64,000 nucleotides of DNA from Marinibacterium anthonyi (GTDB lineage: Bacteria > Pseudomonadota > Alphaproteobacteria > Rhodobacterales > Rhodobacteraceae): contig CP031585.1 of NCBI GenBank assembly GCA_003217735.2, forward strand, positions 4,079,501 to 4,143,500, in the 5' to 3' direction. This document shows, piece after piece, positions 55,801-64,000 of this stretch. Made by a program: the position numbers and the translations under genes. How positions within the stretch are numbered: position 1 is the stretch's first letter; each line of letters opens with the position of its first letter. A model generated the notes under the pieces. The model saw only the letters and a program-made list of their open reading frames with translations. It ran no database searches and was not told the origin of the DNA.

Positions 55801-56320
55801 CGATGTACAGCCGGTCCGGGAAGGTTTTCGCCAGACGCTGCACCAGCGCTTCGGCCTCGGGCCGGTGACCGGTCTGCAGCAGCCGCCCGACGGGGCCATC
55901 GGGGCCCCCGGTCAGGCAGATGACACCGTCCGAATGCGCCTCCAGCTCCTCAAGCGTGACCTGCGGCAGCTGACCGCCCTTGCCCACGTAGAGACAGGTG
56001 TTGAGCGCCATGAGGTTTTCATACCCGGTCTCGTTCTGCGCAAGCAGGACCAGCGGCGCGGGGGGCCTGGGTTTCTGGCCCGGTTCCGGTGTCAGGTAGG
56101 CCAGGTCGGTCTGCATGCCGAGGATCGGCTGCAGCCCGGCGTCGGCGGCATAGACGGAAAACTCAAGCGCGCAGAAAAGGTTGTTGGTGTCCGTCACCGC
56201 CACCGCGGGCATGCCGAGCGTCGTGCATTGGCCCGGCAGTTTCTTCAGGCGGACGGCGCCTTCGAGAAGGGAATATTCGGTGTGAAGGCGGAGGTGGACG
56301 AATCCGGGGGTGCTGCTCAT
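52820..56320 (-). CDS. dnaE: DNA polymerase III alpha subunit
   Basis: The 1,166-residue replicative polymerase shows an N-terminal PHP domain (FVHLRLHTEYSLLEG) and the palm catalytic motif MPDFDIDF (about residues 401-408). FNKSHAAAYAVVSYQTGWLKA, the tandem helix-hairpin-helix and an OB-fold C-terminal part (GVVTARQERKSAKGNRFAFVGMSD) follow. It is the DnaE1 type, without the 3'-5' exonuclease of PolC. Length and ending fit intact alphaproteobacterial DnaE. The gene stands alone. Confidence 0.97.
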   Translation of the reverse strand: MSSTPGFVHLRLHTEYSLLEGAVRLKKLPGQCTTLGMPAVAVTDTNNLFCALEFSVYAADAGLQPILGMQTDLAYLTPEPGQKPRPPAPLVLLAQNETGYENLMALNTCLYVGKGGQLPQVTLEELEAHSDGVICLTGGPDGPVGRLLQTGHRPEAEALVQRLAKTFPDRLYIELQRHPGEDGQPEAERLTERGHVEMAYAMDLPLVATNDVYFPKPDMYEAHDALICIAEGAYVDQQEDRRRLTSQHYLKSPQEMATLFADLPEAIENTVEIAQRCAFMAYRRDPILPKFADNEVAELRRQAVEGLKARLEVIPHAAPVEEYEKRLEFELGIIEGMGFPGYFLIVADFIKWAKDHDIPVGPGRGSGAGSLVAYALTITNLDPLRYSLLFERFLNPERVSMPDFDIDFCMDRREEVIRYVQEKYGHDKVAQIITFGALLSKAAVRDVGRVLQLPYGQVDRLSKMIPVEGVKPVSIEKALQDEPRLREEARNEEVVNRLLTYGQQVEGLLRNASTHAAGVVIGDRPLDRLVPLYQDPRSDMPATQFNMKWVEQAGLVKFDFLGLKTLTVIQNAIDLILKSGRPLHVAADGTELYAPVPGTENDIDAIPLDDEATYKLYAAAKTVAVFQVESSGMMDALKRMKPTCIEDIVALVALYRPGPMENIPTYCEVKNGLKQITSVHPSIDHILAETQGIIVYQEQVMQIAQVMAGYSLGGADLLRRAMGKKIKEAMDAERPKFEKGAAENGVDKKKATEVFDLLEKFANYGFNKSHAAAYAVVSYQTGWLKANHPVEFMAGVMNCDIHLTDKLAIYFEEVRKGLALPYVPPCVNRGQPTFDVRDGQLIYALGALKNVGIEAMKLVTEGRGDHPFVNLYDFARRVDLKKVGKRPLEMLVRSGAFDTLDGNRRRVFDSLDALVAYSAAIHEQKASAQVSLFGEAGEDLPEPRLSPVSDWLPAERLGEEFKAIGFYLTGHPLDDYMAPLRRQNVLTLDDVTAKAQGGPLIAKLAGVVTARQERKSAKGNRFAFVGMSDPTGNYEVTLFSEALEASREFLETGSNVVVTVEATMESDQLKLLGRSVAPIDKAVAAGGTSGLRIYIDDAKAVAIVAGVLEQANAAAKAAARGPVQLCLQHPSLPGEVDLDLGSDFAVNPQIKGALKSLDGVVTVEDL

Positions 56321-56804
56321 GCGCCCAGATTAGGGCGGCGGGGCGAGAGCGGCAACGGGGCGCACGCCATTCTGAAGCGATGCGTTTGCGGTAGCGGCGT
56401 GCCGGGTATTTGGGAAGAGAAAGAAACAGCAGTCGGACCCCTGCCCCGCCGCCGGGCCTGGCGCCAACGCGTGTCCGCAAGGACGCGCAAAACCTCGTGT
56501 GGCCGCCCAGGGCGGGGTGCTTTGGATCCATGGGGGGATGGAGGCCTCTGGCGTGGTCCTGGAAGAAGGGCCGCGCGCGGCCTTCATGACCGGCCACCCG
56601 ACAGCTGACCGCAGTAGCCGCGGTGGCCGCAACGCTTGTCGAATAGGCGTTTGCCGCACAAAGTCACATTGAGTCGCGCGGGCCTCTTGCCTAGGACCGG
56701 CGTTGCCGCTTTTCTGTGCAGGCACTAAGGGCCGCGCCTTTGCTTTCCGCCGCATCGGGCAGAGGCGCGTCAAGGCCCGGGGGACAACAGACAGCGGCAG
56801 GCAT
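56321..56804. other. Intergenic region between dnaE and xdhA
   Basis: These 484 bases hold the second copy of the dispersed repeat and no supported gene. No clear promoter hexamers or regulator-like palindrome could be assigned to xdhA. Confidence 0.5.
56401..56514 (+). repeat. Dispersed intergenic repeat, copy 2
   Basis: This copy starts gccgggtatttggg and shares with 52361-52480 the purine-rich run, gcctggcgccaacgcg, ggacgcgcaaa and cctcgtgtggccgccc in the same order. The sense of the element is unknown; it may be a Rhodobacterales intergenic repeat. Confidence 0.75.
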
Positions 56805-58172
56805 ATGCGCATGAAGATCACGTTCCGTCTGAACGGCGAAACGGTCACGCTCGAGGATGCGGCCGAAACCGGCACGCTTCTTGATTGGCTCCGCGAGGAG
56901 AGGGGCCTGACGGGCACCAAGGAGGGGTGCAACGAAGGCGATTGCGGCGCCTGTTCCGTCATCGTCACGGACGATCACGGCGCGAAGGCGCTGAACGCCT
57001 GCATCCTGTTCCTGCCCCAGCTGGACGGCAAGGCTGTGCGCACGGTCGAAGGCCTTGCCGGCCCCGACGGCGCGCTGCACCCCGTGCAGGAGGCCATGGT
57101 CACCCATCACGGCAGCCAGTGCGGTTTTTGCACCCCCGGGTTCCTGGCCTCGATGGCCTGCGCGCATCTGAACGGGCAGACGGATTACGACGACCGGCTG
57201 GCGGGCAATCTTTGCCGCTGCACCGGTTATGCGCCGATCATCCGCGCCGCCGAGGCCGCCGCCGACATGCCCGTGCCGGACTGGATGAAGGACATCCCCC
57301 CGCCCGCCATCGGCACGTCGGAATATGCGCCCGCCACGTCGGACGAACTGGCGCGGATCTACCACGCGCGGCCCGATGCCACGCTGGTGGCCGGGGCCAC
57401 GGACGTGGGGCTGTGGGTCACCAAGGGGCTGAAGACGCCGGACCCGGTGATCTTCATGGGCCGCTGCGAGGATCTGAAGACCATCGACGTGAGTGAAACC
57501 GAGGTGCGCGCTGGCGCCATGGTCGACATGGAACGCTGGCGCGCGGCGATGGCACCGCTGCACCCGTCCTATGCCGAGATGATCCGCCGCTATGGGTCCG
57601 TCCAGGTGCGCGGCGCGGCGACGATCGGGGGCAATATCGCCAACGGCTCGCCCATCGGGGACAACCCGCCGGCGCTGATCGCGCTTGGCGCGACGCTGCA
57701 TCTGCGGATGGGTGACGAACGGCGGGCGCTGCCGCTGGAGGAGTTCTTCCTGGCCTATGGCCGGCAGGACCGGGAACCCGGGGAATTCGTGGAAGCGGTG
57801 AGTTTCCCGCGCCAGGAAGACAGGCTGTGCGTCTACAAGCTGTCGAAACGGTTCGACCAGGATATCTCGGCCGTGTGCGGGGCGTTCAACATCACCGTGG
57901 AAGACGGCCGCGTCACCGGCGCCCGCATCGCCTTTGGCGGCATGGCGGGCGTGCCCAAGCGCGCGACCCATGCCGAGGCCGCCCTGCGCGATACCCCCTG
58001 GACCATGGACACCATCGCCGCCGCGCGCGAGGCGCTGGCACGGGATTTCCAGCCGATGGACGACATGCGCGCCTCGGCGGCCTACCGGCTGGACGCGGCC
58101 GGCGCCATGCTGGCGCGCTGTTTCGCCGAAACCCAGGGGCTGGTCACATCGGTGCTGGAGGTGAGCGCATGA
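56805..58172 (+). CDS. xdhA: Xanthine dehydrogenase small subunit (Fe-S and FAD domains)
   Basis: The 455-residue subunit carries electrons from the molybdenum site to NAD. It has a plant-type [2Fe-2S] ferredoxin domain ([12 protein letters not shown]), a second [2Fe-2S] helical domain ([16 protein letters not shown]), an FAD-binding domain ([31 protein letters not shown]) and the CO-dehydrogenase flavoprotein C-terminal domain. The ATG at 56805 or 56811 begins the ferredoxin domain. The stop overlaps xdhB (ATGA). It opens the purine-degradation operon. Confidence 0.95.
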   Translation: MRMKITFRLNGETVTLEDAAETGTLLDWLREERGLTGTKEGCNEGDCGACSVIVTDDHGAKALNACILFLPQLDGKAVRTVEGLAGPDGALHPVQEAMVTHHGSQCGFCTPGFLASMACAHLNGQTDYDDRLAGNLCRCTGYAPIIRAAEAAADMPVPDWMKDIPPPAIGTSEYAPATSDELARIYHARPDATLVAGATDVGLWVTKGLKTPDPVIFMGRCEDLKTIDVSETEVRAGAMVDMERWRAAMAPLHPSYAEMIRRYGSVQVRGAATIGGNIANGSPIGDNPPALIALGATLHLRMGDERRALPLEEFFLAYGRQDREPGEFVEAVSFPRQEDRLCVYKLSKRFDQDISAVCGAFNITVEDGRVTGARIAFGGMAGVPKRATHAEAALRDTPWTMDTIAAAREALARDFQPMDDMRASAAYRLDAAGAMLARCFAETQGLVTSVLEVSA

Positions 58173-60496
58173 GCGTTGCCAGGCCCCTGCCCCACGACGC
58201 CGCCCGGCTGCATGTCACCGGGCAGGCGCGCTATGTCGACGACATCCCCCTGCCCGCAGGCGCGCTGCACCTGGCCTTTGGCCTGGCGACCATCGCGCGG
58301 GGGCATATCACGTCGATGGACCTGGACGCCCTGCGCGCCGCGCCGGGCGTGGTCACGGTGATGACCGCCGACGATCTGCCCTTTGCCAACGATGTGTCGC
58401 CTTCGGCCCATGACGAACCCCTGCTGAGCGACGGGTCGGTCCATTACGTGGGCCAGCCGCTGTTCCTGGTCGCCGCGACAAGCCACCTGGCCGCGCGCAA
58501 GGCGGTGCGGCTGGCGCAGGTCGAGTATGCCGAGGATACGCCGATCCTGACCATCGAGGCCGCCCTGGCCGCCGACAGCCGGTTCGAGGACGGCCCCCGG
58601 ATCTATGCCCGGGGCGACGTGGACATTGCGCTGAAGACCGCGCCGAAGACGGTGACCGGCCGGTTCGAGATCGGCGGGCAGGAACATTTCTACCTGGAAA
58701 GCCAGGCCGCCATCGCCCTGCCCCAGGAAGGCGGCGACATGGTGGTGGGGTCTTCGACCCAGCACCCGACCGAGATCCAGCACAAGGTGGCCGAGGCTTT
58801 GGGCGTGCCGATGAACGCCGTGCGGGTGGAAACCCGGCGGATGGGCGGCGGGTTCGGCGGCAAGGAAAGCCAGGGCAATGCGCTGGCGGTGGCCTGCGCG
58901 GTGGTGGCGCGGGCCACGGGGCGGGCGGTGTCGATGCGCTATGACCGTGACGACGACATGACGATCACCGGCAAGCGCCACGATTTCCGCATCGATTACA
59001 CCGCCGGTTTCGACGACGACGGCCGGCTGCTGGCGGTGGACGTGACCCATTACACCCGCTGCGGCTGGGGCATGGACCTGTCGCTGCCGGTGGCCGACCG
59101 GGCCATGCTGCACGCCGACAACGCCTACTGGATCCCCGAGGTCCGCATCACATCCCACCGGCTGAAGACCAACATGCAGAGCGCCACGGCGTTTCGGGGG
59201 TTCGGCGGGCCGCAGGGTATGATCGGAATCGAACGGATCATGGATCATATTGCCCATGACCTGGGGATCGATCCGGTGGAGCTGCGGCGGCGGAATTACT
59301 ATCCGTCGGCAAGGGCGGTGAGCGAGGATGCCTCCGGCGGAGGTATTTCAGCCAAGAAGAAGGCCCTGACGCCCTATGGGCAGACGGTCGACGATTTCGA
59401 GCTGCACGAGATGACGGAGGCGTTGCTGGCCTCGTCGGACTATGCGGCACGCAGGGCGGCGGTGGACGAATGGAACGCGGCCAACCCGGTGGTGAAGAAG
59501 GGGATCGCGTTTTCGCCGGTGAAGTTCGGGATATCCTTCACGCTGACCCATCTGAACCAGGCCGGCGCATTGGTGCATGTCTACCAGGACGGGTCGATCC
59601 ACCTGAACCATGGCGGCACCGAGATGGGACAGGGGCTGTTCCAGAAGGTGGCGCAGGTGGCGGCGGCGCGCTTTGGCGTGGGCATTGAGGCGGTGAAGAT
59701 CACCGCGACCGATACCGCCAAGGTGCCCAATACCTCGGCCACGGCGGCGTCGTCGGGCAGCGATCTGAACGGCATGGCGGTCAAGATCGCCTGTGATGCG
59801 ATCCGTGATCGGATGGCGGCCTACCTGGCGCAGGTCTACCAGGCCGACGTGGCCGACGTGCAGTTCGCCGATGGCCATGTCACCGTGGGCACCGACCGGA
59901 TGAGCTTTGCCGAAGCCGCGGGGCGCGTCTACCAGGGCCGGGTCAGCCTGTCGGCCACCGGGTTCTACAAGACGCCCAAGGTCGACTGGGACCGGATCAA
60001 GGGCCAGGGGCGGCCGTTCTTCTACTTTGCCTATGGCGCGGCGATCACCGAGGTGGCCGTGGACACCCTGACCGGCGAGAACCGGATCCTGCGCGCCGAC
60101 ATCCTGCATGACGCGGGCGCGTCCCTGAACCCGGCGCTGGATATCGGGCAGGTCGAAGGCGCCTACGTGCAGGGCGCCGGGTGGCTGACCACCGAAGAAC
60201 TGGTCTGGGACGACAAGGGCCGCCTGCGCACCCATGCGCCGTCCACCTACAAGATCCCCGCCTGTTCCGACCGGCCGGATGTCTTCAACGTCACGTTGTG
60301 GGACGGAAAGAACCGCGAGGACACGATCTATCGATCCAAGGCCGTGGGCGAGCCGCCCTTCATGCTGGGCATATCGGCCTGGCTGGCGCTGAGCCATGCG
60401 GTCGCCGCCTGCGGCACGGCCTACCCGGCGCTGAATGCGCCCGCCACGGCGGAAGAGGTCTGGCGCGCGATCCGGGGCATCGAACATGGGGTTTGA
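58169..60496 (+). CDS. xdhB: Xanthine dehydrogenase large (molybdenum) subunit
   Basis: The 775-residue molybdopterin subunit oxidises hypoxanthine and xanthine to urate in the cytoplasm. Motifs include [19 protein letters not shown] at the start, [12 protein letters not shown] (cofactor region), [10 protein letters not shown] and the C-terminal [11 protein letters not shown], which contains the catalytic Glu. A stretch near 59333-59365 encodes [11 protein letters not shown], is purine-rich and looks like an intergenic repeat read in frame. The ATG overlaps the xdhA stop and its stop overlaps xdhC. Confidence 0.95.
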   Translation: MSVARPLPHDAARLHVTGQARYVDDIPLPAGALHLAFGLATIARGHITSMDLDALRAAPGVVTVMTADDLPFANDVSPSAHDEPLLSDGSVHYVGQPLFLVAATSHLAARKAVRLAQVEYAEDTPILTIEAALAADSRFEDGPRIYARGDVDIALKTAPKTVTGRFEIGGQEHFYLESQAAIALPQEGGDMVVGSSTQHPTEIQHKVAEALGVPMNAVRVETRRMGGGFGGKESQGNALAVACAVVARATGRAVSMRYDRDDDMTITGKRHDFRIDYTAGFDDDGRLLAVDVTHYTRCGWGMDLSLPVADRAMLHADNAYWIPEVRITSHRLKTNMQSATAFRGFGGPQGMIGIERIMDHIAHDLGIDPVELRRRNYYPSARAVSEDASGGGISAKKKALTPYGQTVDDFELHEMTEALLASSDYAARRAAVDEWNAANPVVKKGIAFSPVKFGISFTLTHLNQAGALVHVYQDGSIHLNHGGTEMGQGLFQKVAQVAAARFGVGIEAVKITATDTAKVPNTSATAASSGSDLNGMAVKIACDAIRDRMAAYLAQVYQADVADVQFADGHVTVGTDRMSFAEAAGRVYQGRVSLSATGFYKTPKVDWDRIKGQGRPFFYFAYGAAITEVAVDTLTGENRILRADILHDAGASLNPALDIGQVEGAYVQGAGWLTTEELVWDDKGRLRTHAPSTYKIPACSDRPDVFNVTLWDGKNREDTIYRSKAVGEPPFMLGISAWLALSHAVAACGTAYPALNAPATAEEVWRAIRGIEHGV

Positions 60497-61406
60497 CCTG
60501 ACCGCGCTTCGCTCGGCGCTGGCCCACGGGCCGGTGGCCCGGGTCGTGGTGGCCGAGGTGCGCGGGTCGGCCCCGCGCGAGGTCGGTGCGTCGATGATCG
60601 TCTGGGAGGGCGGCCAGTCGGGCACCATTGGCGGCGGCACGCTGGAACACGAGGCGGCGGAGGCCGCGCGGGCCGGTCGGACGGGCCTGACGAAGCAGGC
60701 GCTTGGCCCGGACCTGGGGCAGTGCTGCGGCGGGGCGGTGACGCTGCTGACCGAACGCTTCACGTTGGCGGATCTTGCACGGATCGACGGCGATGTCCTG
60801 GCCCGCCCGGTGGCGGGTGCGCCGATGCCCCTGTCGGTCGACCGCATCCTTGCCCGGTCCCGCGACCGGGGCGAGATCCCGCAGCCGCGGCTGATCGACG
60901 GCTGGATGGTGGAACCCATCGCCCGGGCGCAGCGGTCGCTGTGGATCTGGGGCGCGGGCCACGTGGGGCGGGCGCTGGTCGGGGTGCTGGCCCCGCTGCC
61001 CGATGTCGCGATCACCTGGGTCGATACCGGCCCCGAACGGTTCCCCGAAACCGTCCCCGACGGCGTGACACCGGTCCCTGCCGCCGCCCCGGCAACCCTG
61101 GTCCCGCACGCCCCCAAGGACGGCGAACACCTGATCCTTACCTATTCCCACGCCCTGGACCTGGACCTGTGCCATGCGCTTTTGTCCCATGGCTTTGCCT
61201 TCGCCGGGCTGATCGGATCGCGCACCAAATGGGCACGGTTCCGGTCGCGGCTCGCCGCGCTTGGCCATGACGCCACGTCCATCTCGCGCATCACCTGCCC
61301 GATCGGCGATCCCGTCCTGGGCAAGCATCCGCAGGCCATCGCCGTGGGCGTCGCCGCCCGCCTGCTTGCCCCTGTGCGCACTGACATCCGAGAGGCCTCC
61401 GCATGA
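60486..61406 (+). CDS. xdhC: Xanthine dehydrogenase accessory protein XdhC
   Basis: The 306-residue protein binds the molybdenum cofactor and helps insert its sulfurated form into XdhB. It has an N-terminal XdhC/CoxI domain (ARVVVAEVRGSAPREVGASMIV, GTIGGGTLEHEA, QCCGG) and a C-terminal Rossmann-like XdhC domain (LWIWGAGHVGRALVG, FAGLIGSRTKWARF). Its ATG at 60486 lies inside the end of xdhB, and its stop overlaps the transporter ATPase start. It completes xdhABC. Confidence 0.95.
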   Translation: MGFDLTALRSALAHGPVARVVVAEVRGSAPREVGASMIVWEGGQSGTIGGGTLEHEAAEAARAGRTGLTKQALGPDLGQCCGGAVTLLTERFTLADLARIDGDVLARPVAGAPMPLSVDRILARSRDRGEIPQPRLIDGWMVEPIARAQRSLWIWGAGHVGRALVGVLAPLPDVAITWVDTGPERFPETVPDGVTPVPAAAPATLVPHAPKDGEHLILTYSHALDLDLCHALLSHGFAFAGLIGSRTKWARFRSRLAALGHDATSISRITCPIGDPVLGKHPQAIAVGVAARLLAPVRTDIREASA

Positions 61407-62917
61407 CCCCATTGCTTGGCATCAGGGGCCTGACCAAGGCCTATCCCGGCGTCGTGGCCAACGACACCGTGTCCTTCGACATCGGCGAAGGCGAGGTGCA
61501 CGCGCTGCTGGGCGAAAACGGCGCGGGCAAATCCACGTTGGTCAAGATGATCTATGGCCTGGTCAAGCCCGACAGCGGCGAGATGATCCTGCGCGGCGCG
61601 CCTTACGCGCCCGCCGAACCGCGCGCCGCGCGGGCCGACGGGATCGCCATGGTGTTCCAGCACTTTTCGCTGTTCGACGCGCTGAACGTGGCCGAGAACA
61701 TCGCGCTTGGCATGGAAGATCCGCCGCCGATGCGCGACCTGGCCCGCCGGATCCGCGAGGTGTCGGAAACCTACGGCCTGCCACTGGATCCCTCGCGCAC
61801 GGTGGGCGACCTGTCCGCCGGCGAACGGCAACGGGTCGAGATCATCCGCTGCCTGCTGCAGGATCCGAAACTGCTGATCATGGACGAGCCGACCTCGGTG
61901 CTGACCCCGCAGGAGGTCGACATCCTGTTCAAGACGCTGAGGAAACTCAGCGCCGAAGGCACCGCGATCCTGTATATTTCCCACAAGCTGGAGGAGATCC
62001 GGACGCTGTGCGACAACGCCACGATCCTGCGGCTGGGCAGGAACGTGGGCACCTGCATCCCGCGCGAAACCACCGCGCGGGAGATGGCCGAGATGATGGT
62101 GGGCACCACGCTGAAAACGCCGGAACGGGCGGGCAAGGCGTTGGGGCCGGTGGCGTTGGACATCGCGGGGCTGTCGGCCAAATCGCCCTCGGCCTTCGGG
62201 ACCGCGCTGAAGGACGTGTCGCTGAGCGTGCGCAAGGGCGAGATCGTCGGCATCGGCGGCGTCGCGGGCAACGGCCAGGACGAATTGCTGGCCGTGCTGT
62301 CGGGCGAAATCATCACGAAACCCGGCGCGGTCAAGCTGCACGGGCAACCGGTCGGCGCGCTTGGCCCCGGTGCGCGGCGCGCACTGGGCCTGCTGACGGG
62401 CCCCGAGGAACGGCTGGGCCACGCCGCCGCGCCGGACATGAGCCTGACCGAGAACGCCATGCTGACCGGGGCGATCCGCGAACGGCTGGTGGTGAACGGG
62501 TTCCTGAAATGGGGCGCCGCAAGGACATTCGCCGAGAAGATCATCGACGCCTTCGACGTCCGCACGCCGGGGCCCGAAAATGCGGCGCGCTCGCTGTCAG
62601 GCGGGAACCTGCAGAAATTCGTCATCGGCCGCGAGGTGCTGCAGCGCCCCGAAGTCCTGGTCGTGAACCAGCCGACCTGGGGCGTCGATGCCGCCGCCGC
62701 CGCCGCGATCCGCCAGGCGCTGCTGGACCTTGCGGCCGGGGGCACGGCGCTGGTGGTGATCAGCCAGGACCTGGATGAACTGATGGAGATCGCCGACAAT
62801 TTCGCCGCCCTGAACGAAGGCCGCCTGACCCCGCCCCGACCGACCCAGGGCCTGACCATAGACGAGATCGGCCTGATGATGGGCGGCGCCCACGGGATGG
62901 AGGTGGCGCATGTCTGA
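61403..62917 (+). CDS. Nucleoside/purine-type ABC transporter ATP-binding protein (two ABC domains)
   Basis: The 504-residue protein has two ABC ATPase halves, as in RbsA/YufO. The first has Walker A GENGAGKST (about residues 36-44), signature LSAGERQRVEII and Walker B LLIMDEPTS. The second is degenerate, with GVAGNGQDEL in place of Walker A, LSGGNLQKFVIGRE and VLVVNQPTWGVD (Asn in place of the usual Asp-Glu). This is the pattern of the BmpA-type nucleoside uptake systems. It overlaps xdhC by four bases, which suggests purine uptake feeding XdhAB. Confidence 0.9.
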   Translation: MTPLLGIRGLTKAYPGVVANDTVSFDIGEGEVHALLGENGAGKSTLVKMIYGLVKPDSGEMILRGAPYAPAEPRAARADGIAMVFQHFSLFDALNVAENIALGMEDPPPMRDLARRIREVSETYGLPLDPSRTVGDLSAGERQRVEIIRCLLQDPKLLIMDEPTSVLTPQEVDILFKTLRKLSAEGTAILYISHKLEEIRTLCDNATILRLGRNVGTCIPRETTAREMAEMMVGTTLKTPERAGKALGPVALDIAGLSAKSPSAFGTALKDVSLSVRKGEIVGIGGVAGNGQDELLAVLSGEIITKPGAVKLHGQPVGALGPGARRALGLLTGPEERLGHAAAPDMSLTENAMLTGAIRERLVVNGFLKWGAARTFAEKIIDAFDVRTPGPENAARSLSGGNLQKFVIGREVLQRPEVLVVNQPTWGVDAAAAAAIRQALLDLAAGGTALVVISQDLDELMEIADNFAALNEGRLTPPRPTQGLTIDEIGLMMGGAHGMEVAHV

Positions 62918-62953
62918 CCTGTCCGCGTGCGGCGCGCAACGAAAGCCCCTGTC

Positions 62954-64000
62954 ATGATCAAGCTTGAAAAGCGGCCCCAGCCGTCGAACCTCTGGTCGGT
63001 GGCCACCCCCATCGTCGCCGTCATCGCCACGATGATCGCCGGCGGCGTGCTGTTCGCGGCCCTGGGCGAAAACCCGGTCGAGGCCATCCGCACCATCTTC
63101 TGGGATCCGCTGTTTGGCGAATTCGCCTTCTACTACCGCCCGCAATTGCTGGTGAAGGGCGCGCCGCTGGTGCTGATCGCCATCGGGCTCAGCCTCGGGT
63201 TCAAGGCCGGCATCTGGAACATCGGCGCCGAGGGCCAGTACATCATGGGCGCCGTCTGCGGCGCCGCCGTGGGCCTGGCGCTTTACCCGCTGGACAGCGG
63301 CATCGTCTTCCTGCTGATGGTCATCGCCGGCGCGCTTGGCGGTTGGGCCTGGGCGATGATCCCGGCGGTGCTCAAGGTGGTCTTCGGCACGAACGAGATC
63401 CTCGTGTCGCTGATGCTGGTCTATGTCGCCGAACAGATCCTCGCCGCCGCATCGCTGGGCTTCCTGCGCAACCCCGAAGGCTATGGCTTTCCGGGCAGCC
63501 GAAATTTCCAGCAATACCCGGCTGGCCACAACGCCGAGATCATCGCCGGCACCGGCATGCACTGGGGGGTCGTCGCCGCCTTTGTCGCGGTGATCTTCGC
63601 CTATGTCCTGCTGAACCGGCACATGCTGGGCTTCCAGATCCGCCTGACCGGCGACGCCCCCCGCGCCGCCCGCTTCGCCGGGGTCAAACCGGCGCGGCTG
63701 ATCCTGTTCTGCCTGGGCATGTCGGGCCTTCTGGCGGGGTTGGCCGGACTGTTCGAGGTCGCCGGACCGGCGGGCCAGATCACCATCGACTTCAACGCGG
63801 GCTACGGATTTACCGCGATCATCGTCGCTTTCCTGGGCCGGTTGCATCCCGTCGGCATCCTGCTGGCCGGCGCGCTGATGGCGCTGACCTATATCGGCGG
63901 CGAGATCACGCAATCGTCCATGGGCCTGCCCGCGGCGGCGATCCAGGTGTTCCAGGGGATGTTGCTGTTCTTCCTGCTGGCCTTCGACGTTCTGACCAAT
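62954..64000 (+). CDS. Nucleoside/purine-type ABC transporter permease, 5' part (cut by window end)
   Basis: At least 348 residues of a BPD_transp_2-family inner-membrane permease are visible, with about eight hydrophobic segments and the family stretch GLSLGFKAGIWNIGAEGQYIMGA. Later come GDAPRAARFAGV and NAGYGFTAIIVAFLGRL. It follows the double ATPase gene by 36 bases. A second permease and a BmpA-like binding protein are expected beyond the window edge. Confidence 0.88.
   Translation, partial: MIKLEKRPQPSNLWSVATPIVAVIATMIAGGVLFAALGENPVEAIRTIFWDPLFGEFAFYYRPQLLVKGAPLVLIAIGLSLGFKAGIWNIGAEGQYIMGAVCGAAVGLALYPLDSGIVFLLMVIAGALGGWAWAMIPAVLKVVFGTNEILVSLMLVYVAEQILAAASLGFLRNPEGYGFPGSRNFQQYPAGHNAEIIAGTGMHWGVVAAFVAVIFAYVLLNRHMLGFQIRLTGDAPRAARFAGVKPARLILFCLGMSGLLAGLAGLFEVAGPAGQITIDFNAGYGFTAIIVAFLGRLHPVGILLAGALMALTYIGGEITQSSMGLPAAAIQVFQGMLLFFLLAFDVLTN

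Overview
The window is a 64 kb piece of a high-GC alphaproteobacterial chromosome, most likely from the Rhodobacterales (Roseobacter group). The evidence is the class II (B12-dependent) ribonucleotide reductase, the tyrC-hisC pair, the hisS-hisZ-hisG cluster, a Hint-domain protein of the type common in that order, a DUF2125 protein, the xdhABC plus nucleoside-type ABC transporter cluster, and GTG/ATG starts with short stop/start overlaps. No rRNA, tRNA or CRISPR array was seen.

Left core region (1-16.4 kb): the 3' end of clpA and a coupled M23 peptidase gene; a MotA/TolQ-like plus OmpA/MotB-like cell-envelope pair; a ChaC-type gamma-glutamylcyclotransferase gene divergent from a DUF2125 gene; an extensin-like envelope protein; tyrC and hisC; rpsD with a recognisable promoter and intrinsic terminator; a Hint-domain protein; an LpxR-like lipid A deacylase; a DUF1489 protein; and nrdJ.

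Accessory island (about 16.4-45.2 kb): this stretch lies between housekeeping genes and has three parts. (1) A defence module: an AAA+ ATPase gene and, on the other strand, a two-gene operon made of a PD-(D/E)XK nuclease-like protein (DUF1837/HamA-like) and a 1,228-residue DExH helicase (HamB-like). Together these match a Hachiman anti-phage system. (2) A 20 kb one-direction operon of unusual genes. It has a Tat-exported giant protein (about 3,350 residues when repaired), a second giant protein (about 1,940 residues when repaired), a small secreted M35/aspzincin metallopeptidase and a secreted protein of unknown function. Both giant genes are broken: the first by a perfect 20-bp tandem duplication that shifts the frame, the second by an IS66-family element with an 8-bp target duplication and also by a separate one-base frameshift. 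(3) An IS3-family element near the right edge.

Right core region (45.2-64 kb): a LysR regulator divergent from a VOC ring-cleaving dioxygenase and an alpha/beta hydrolase (an MhqO/MhqD-like pair); a FemAB/GNAT-like protein; a tiny membrane protein; hisS-hisZ-hisG overlapping by one base at each junction; slyX; dnaE; and a purine-catabolic run of xdhA-xdhB-xdhC followed by the ATPase and first permease of a nucleoside/purine-type ABC transporter, cut by the window end.

Short tandem repeats recur across the window: 12-bp x4 at the DUF2125 start, 15-bp x4 in the extensin-like gene, 12-bp x4 in the LpxR signal peptide, 11-bp x3 before slyX, and the 20-bp duplication. A roughly 110-bp dispersed repeat sits on both sides of slyX-dnaE. 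The most likely undescribed system is the giant-protein/metallopeptidase operon.
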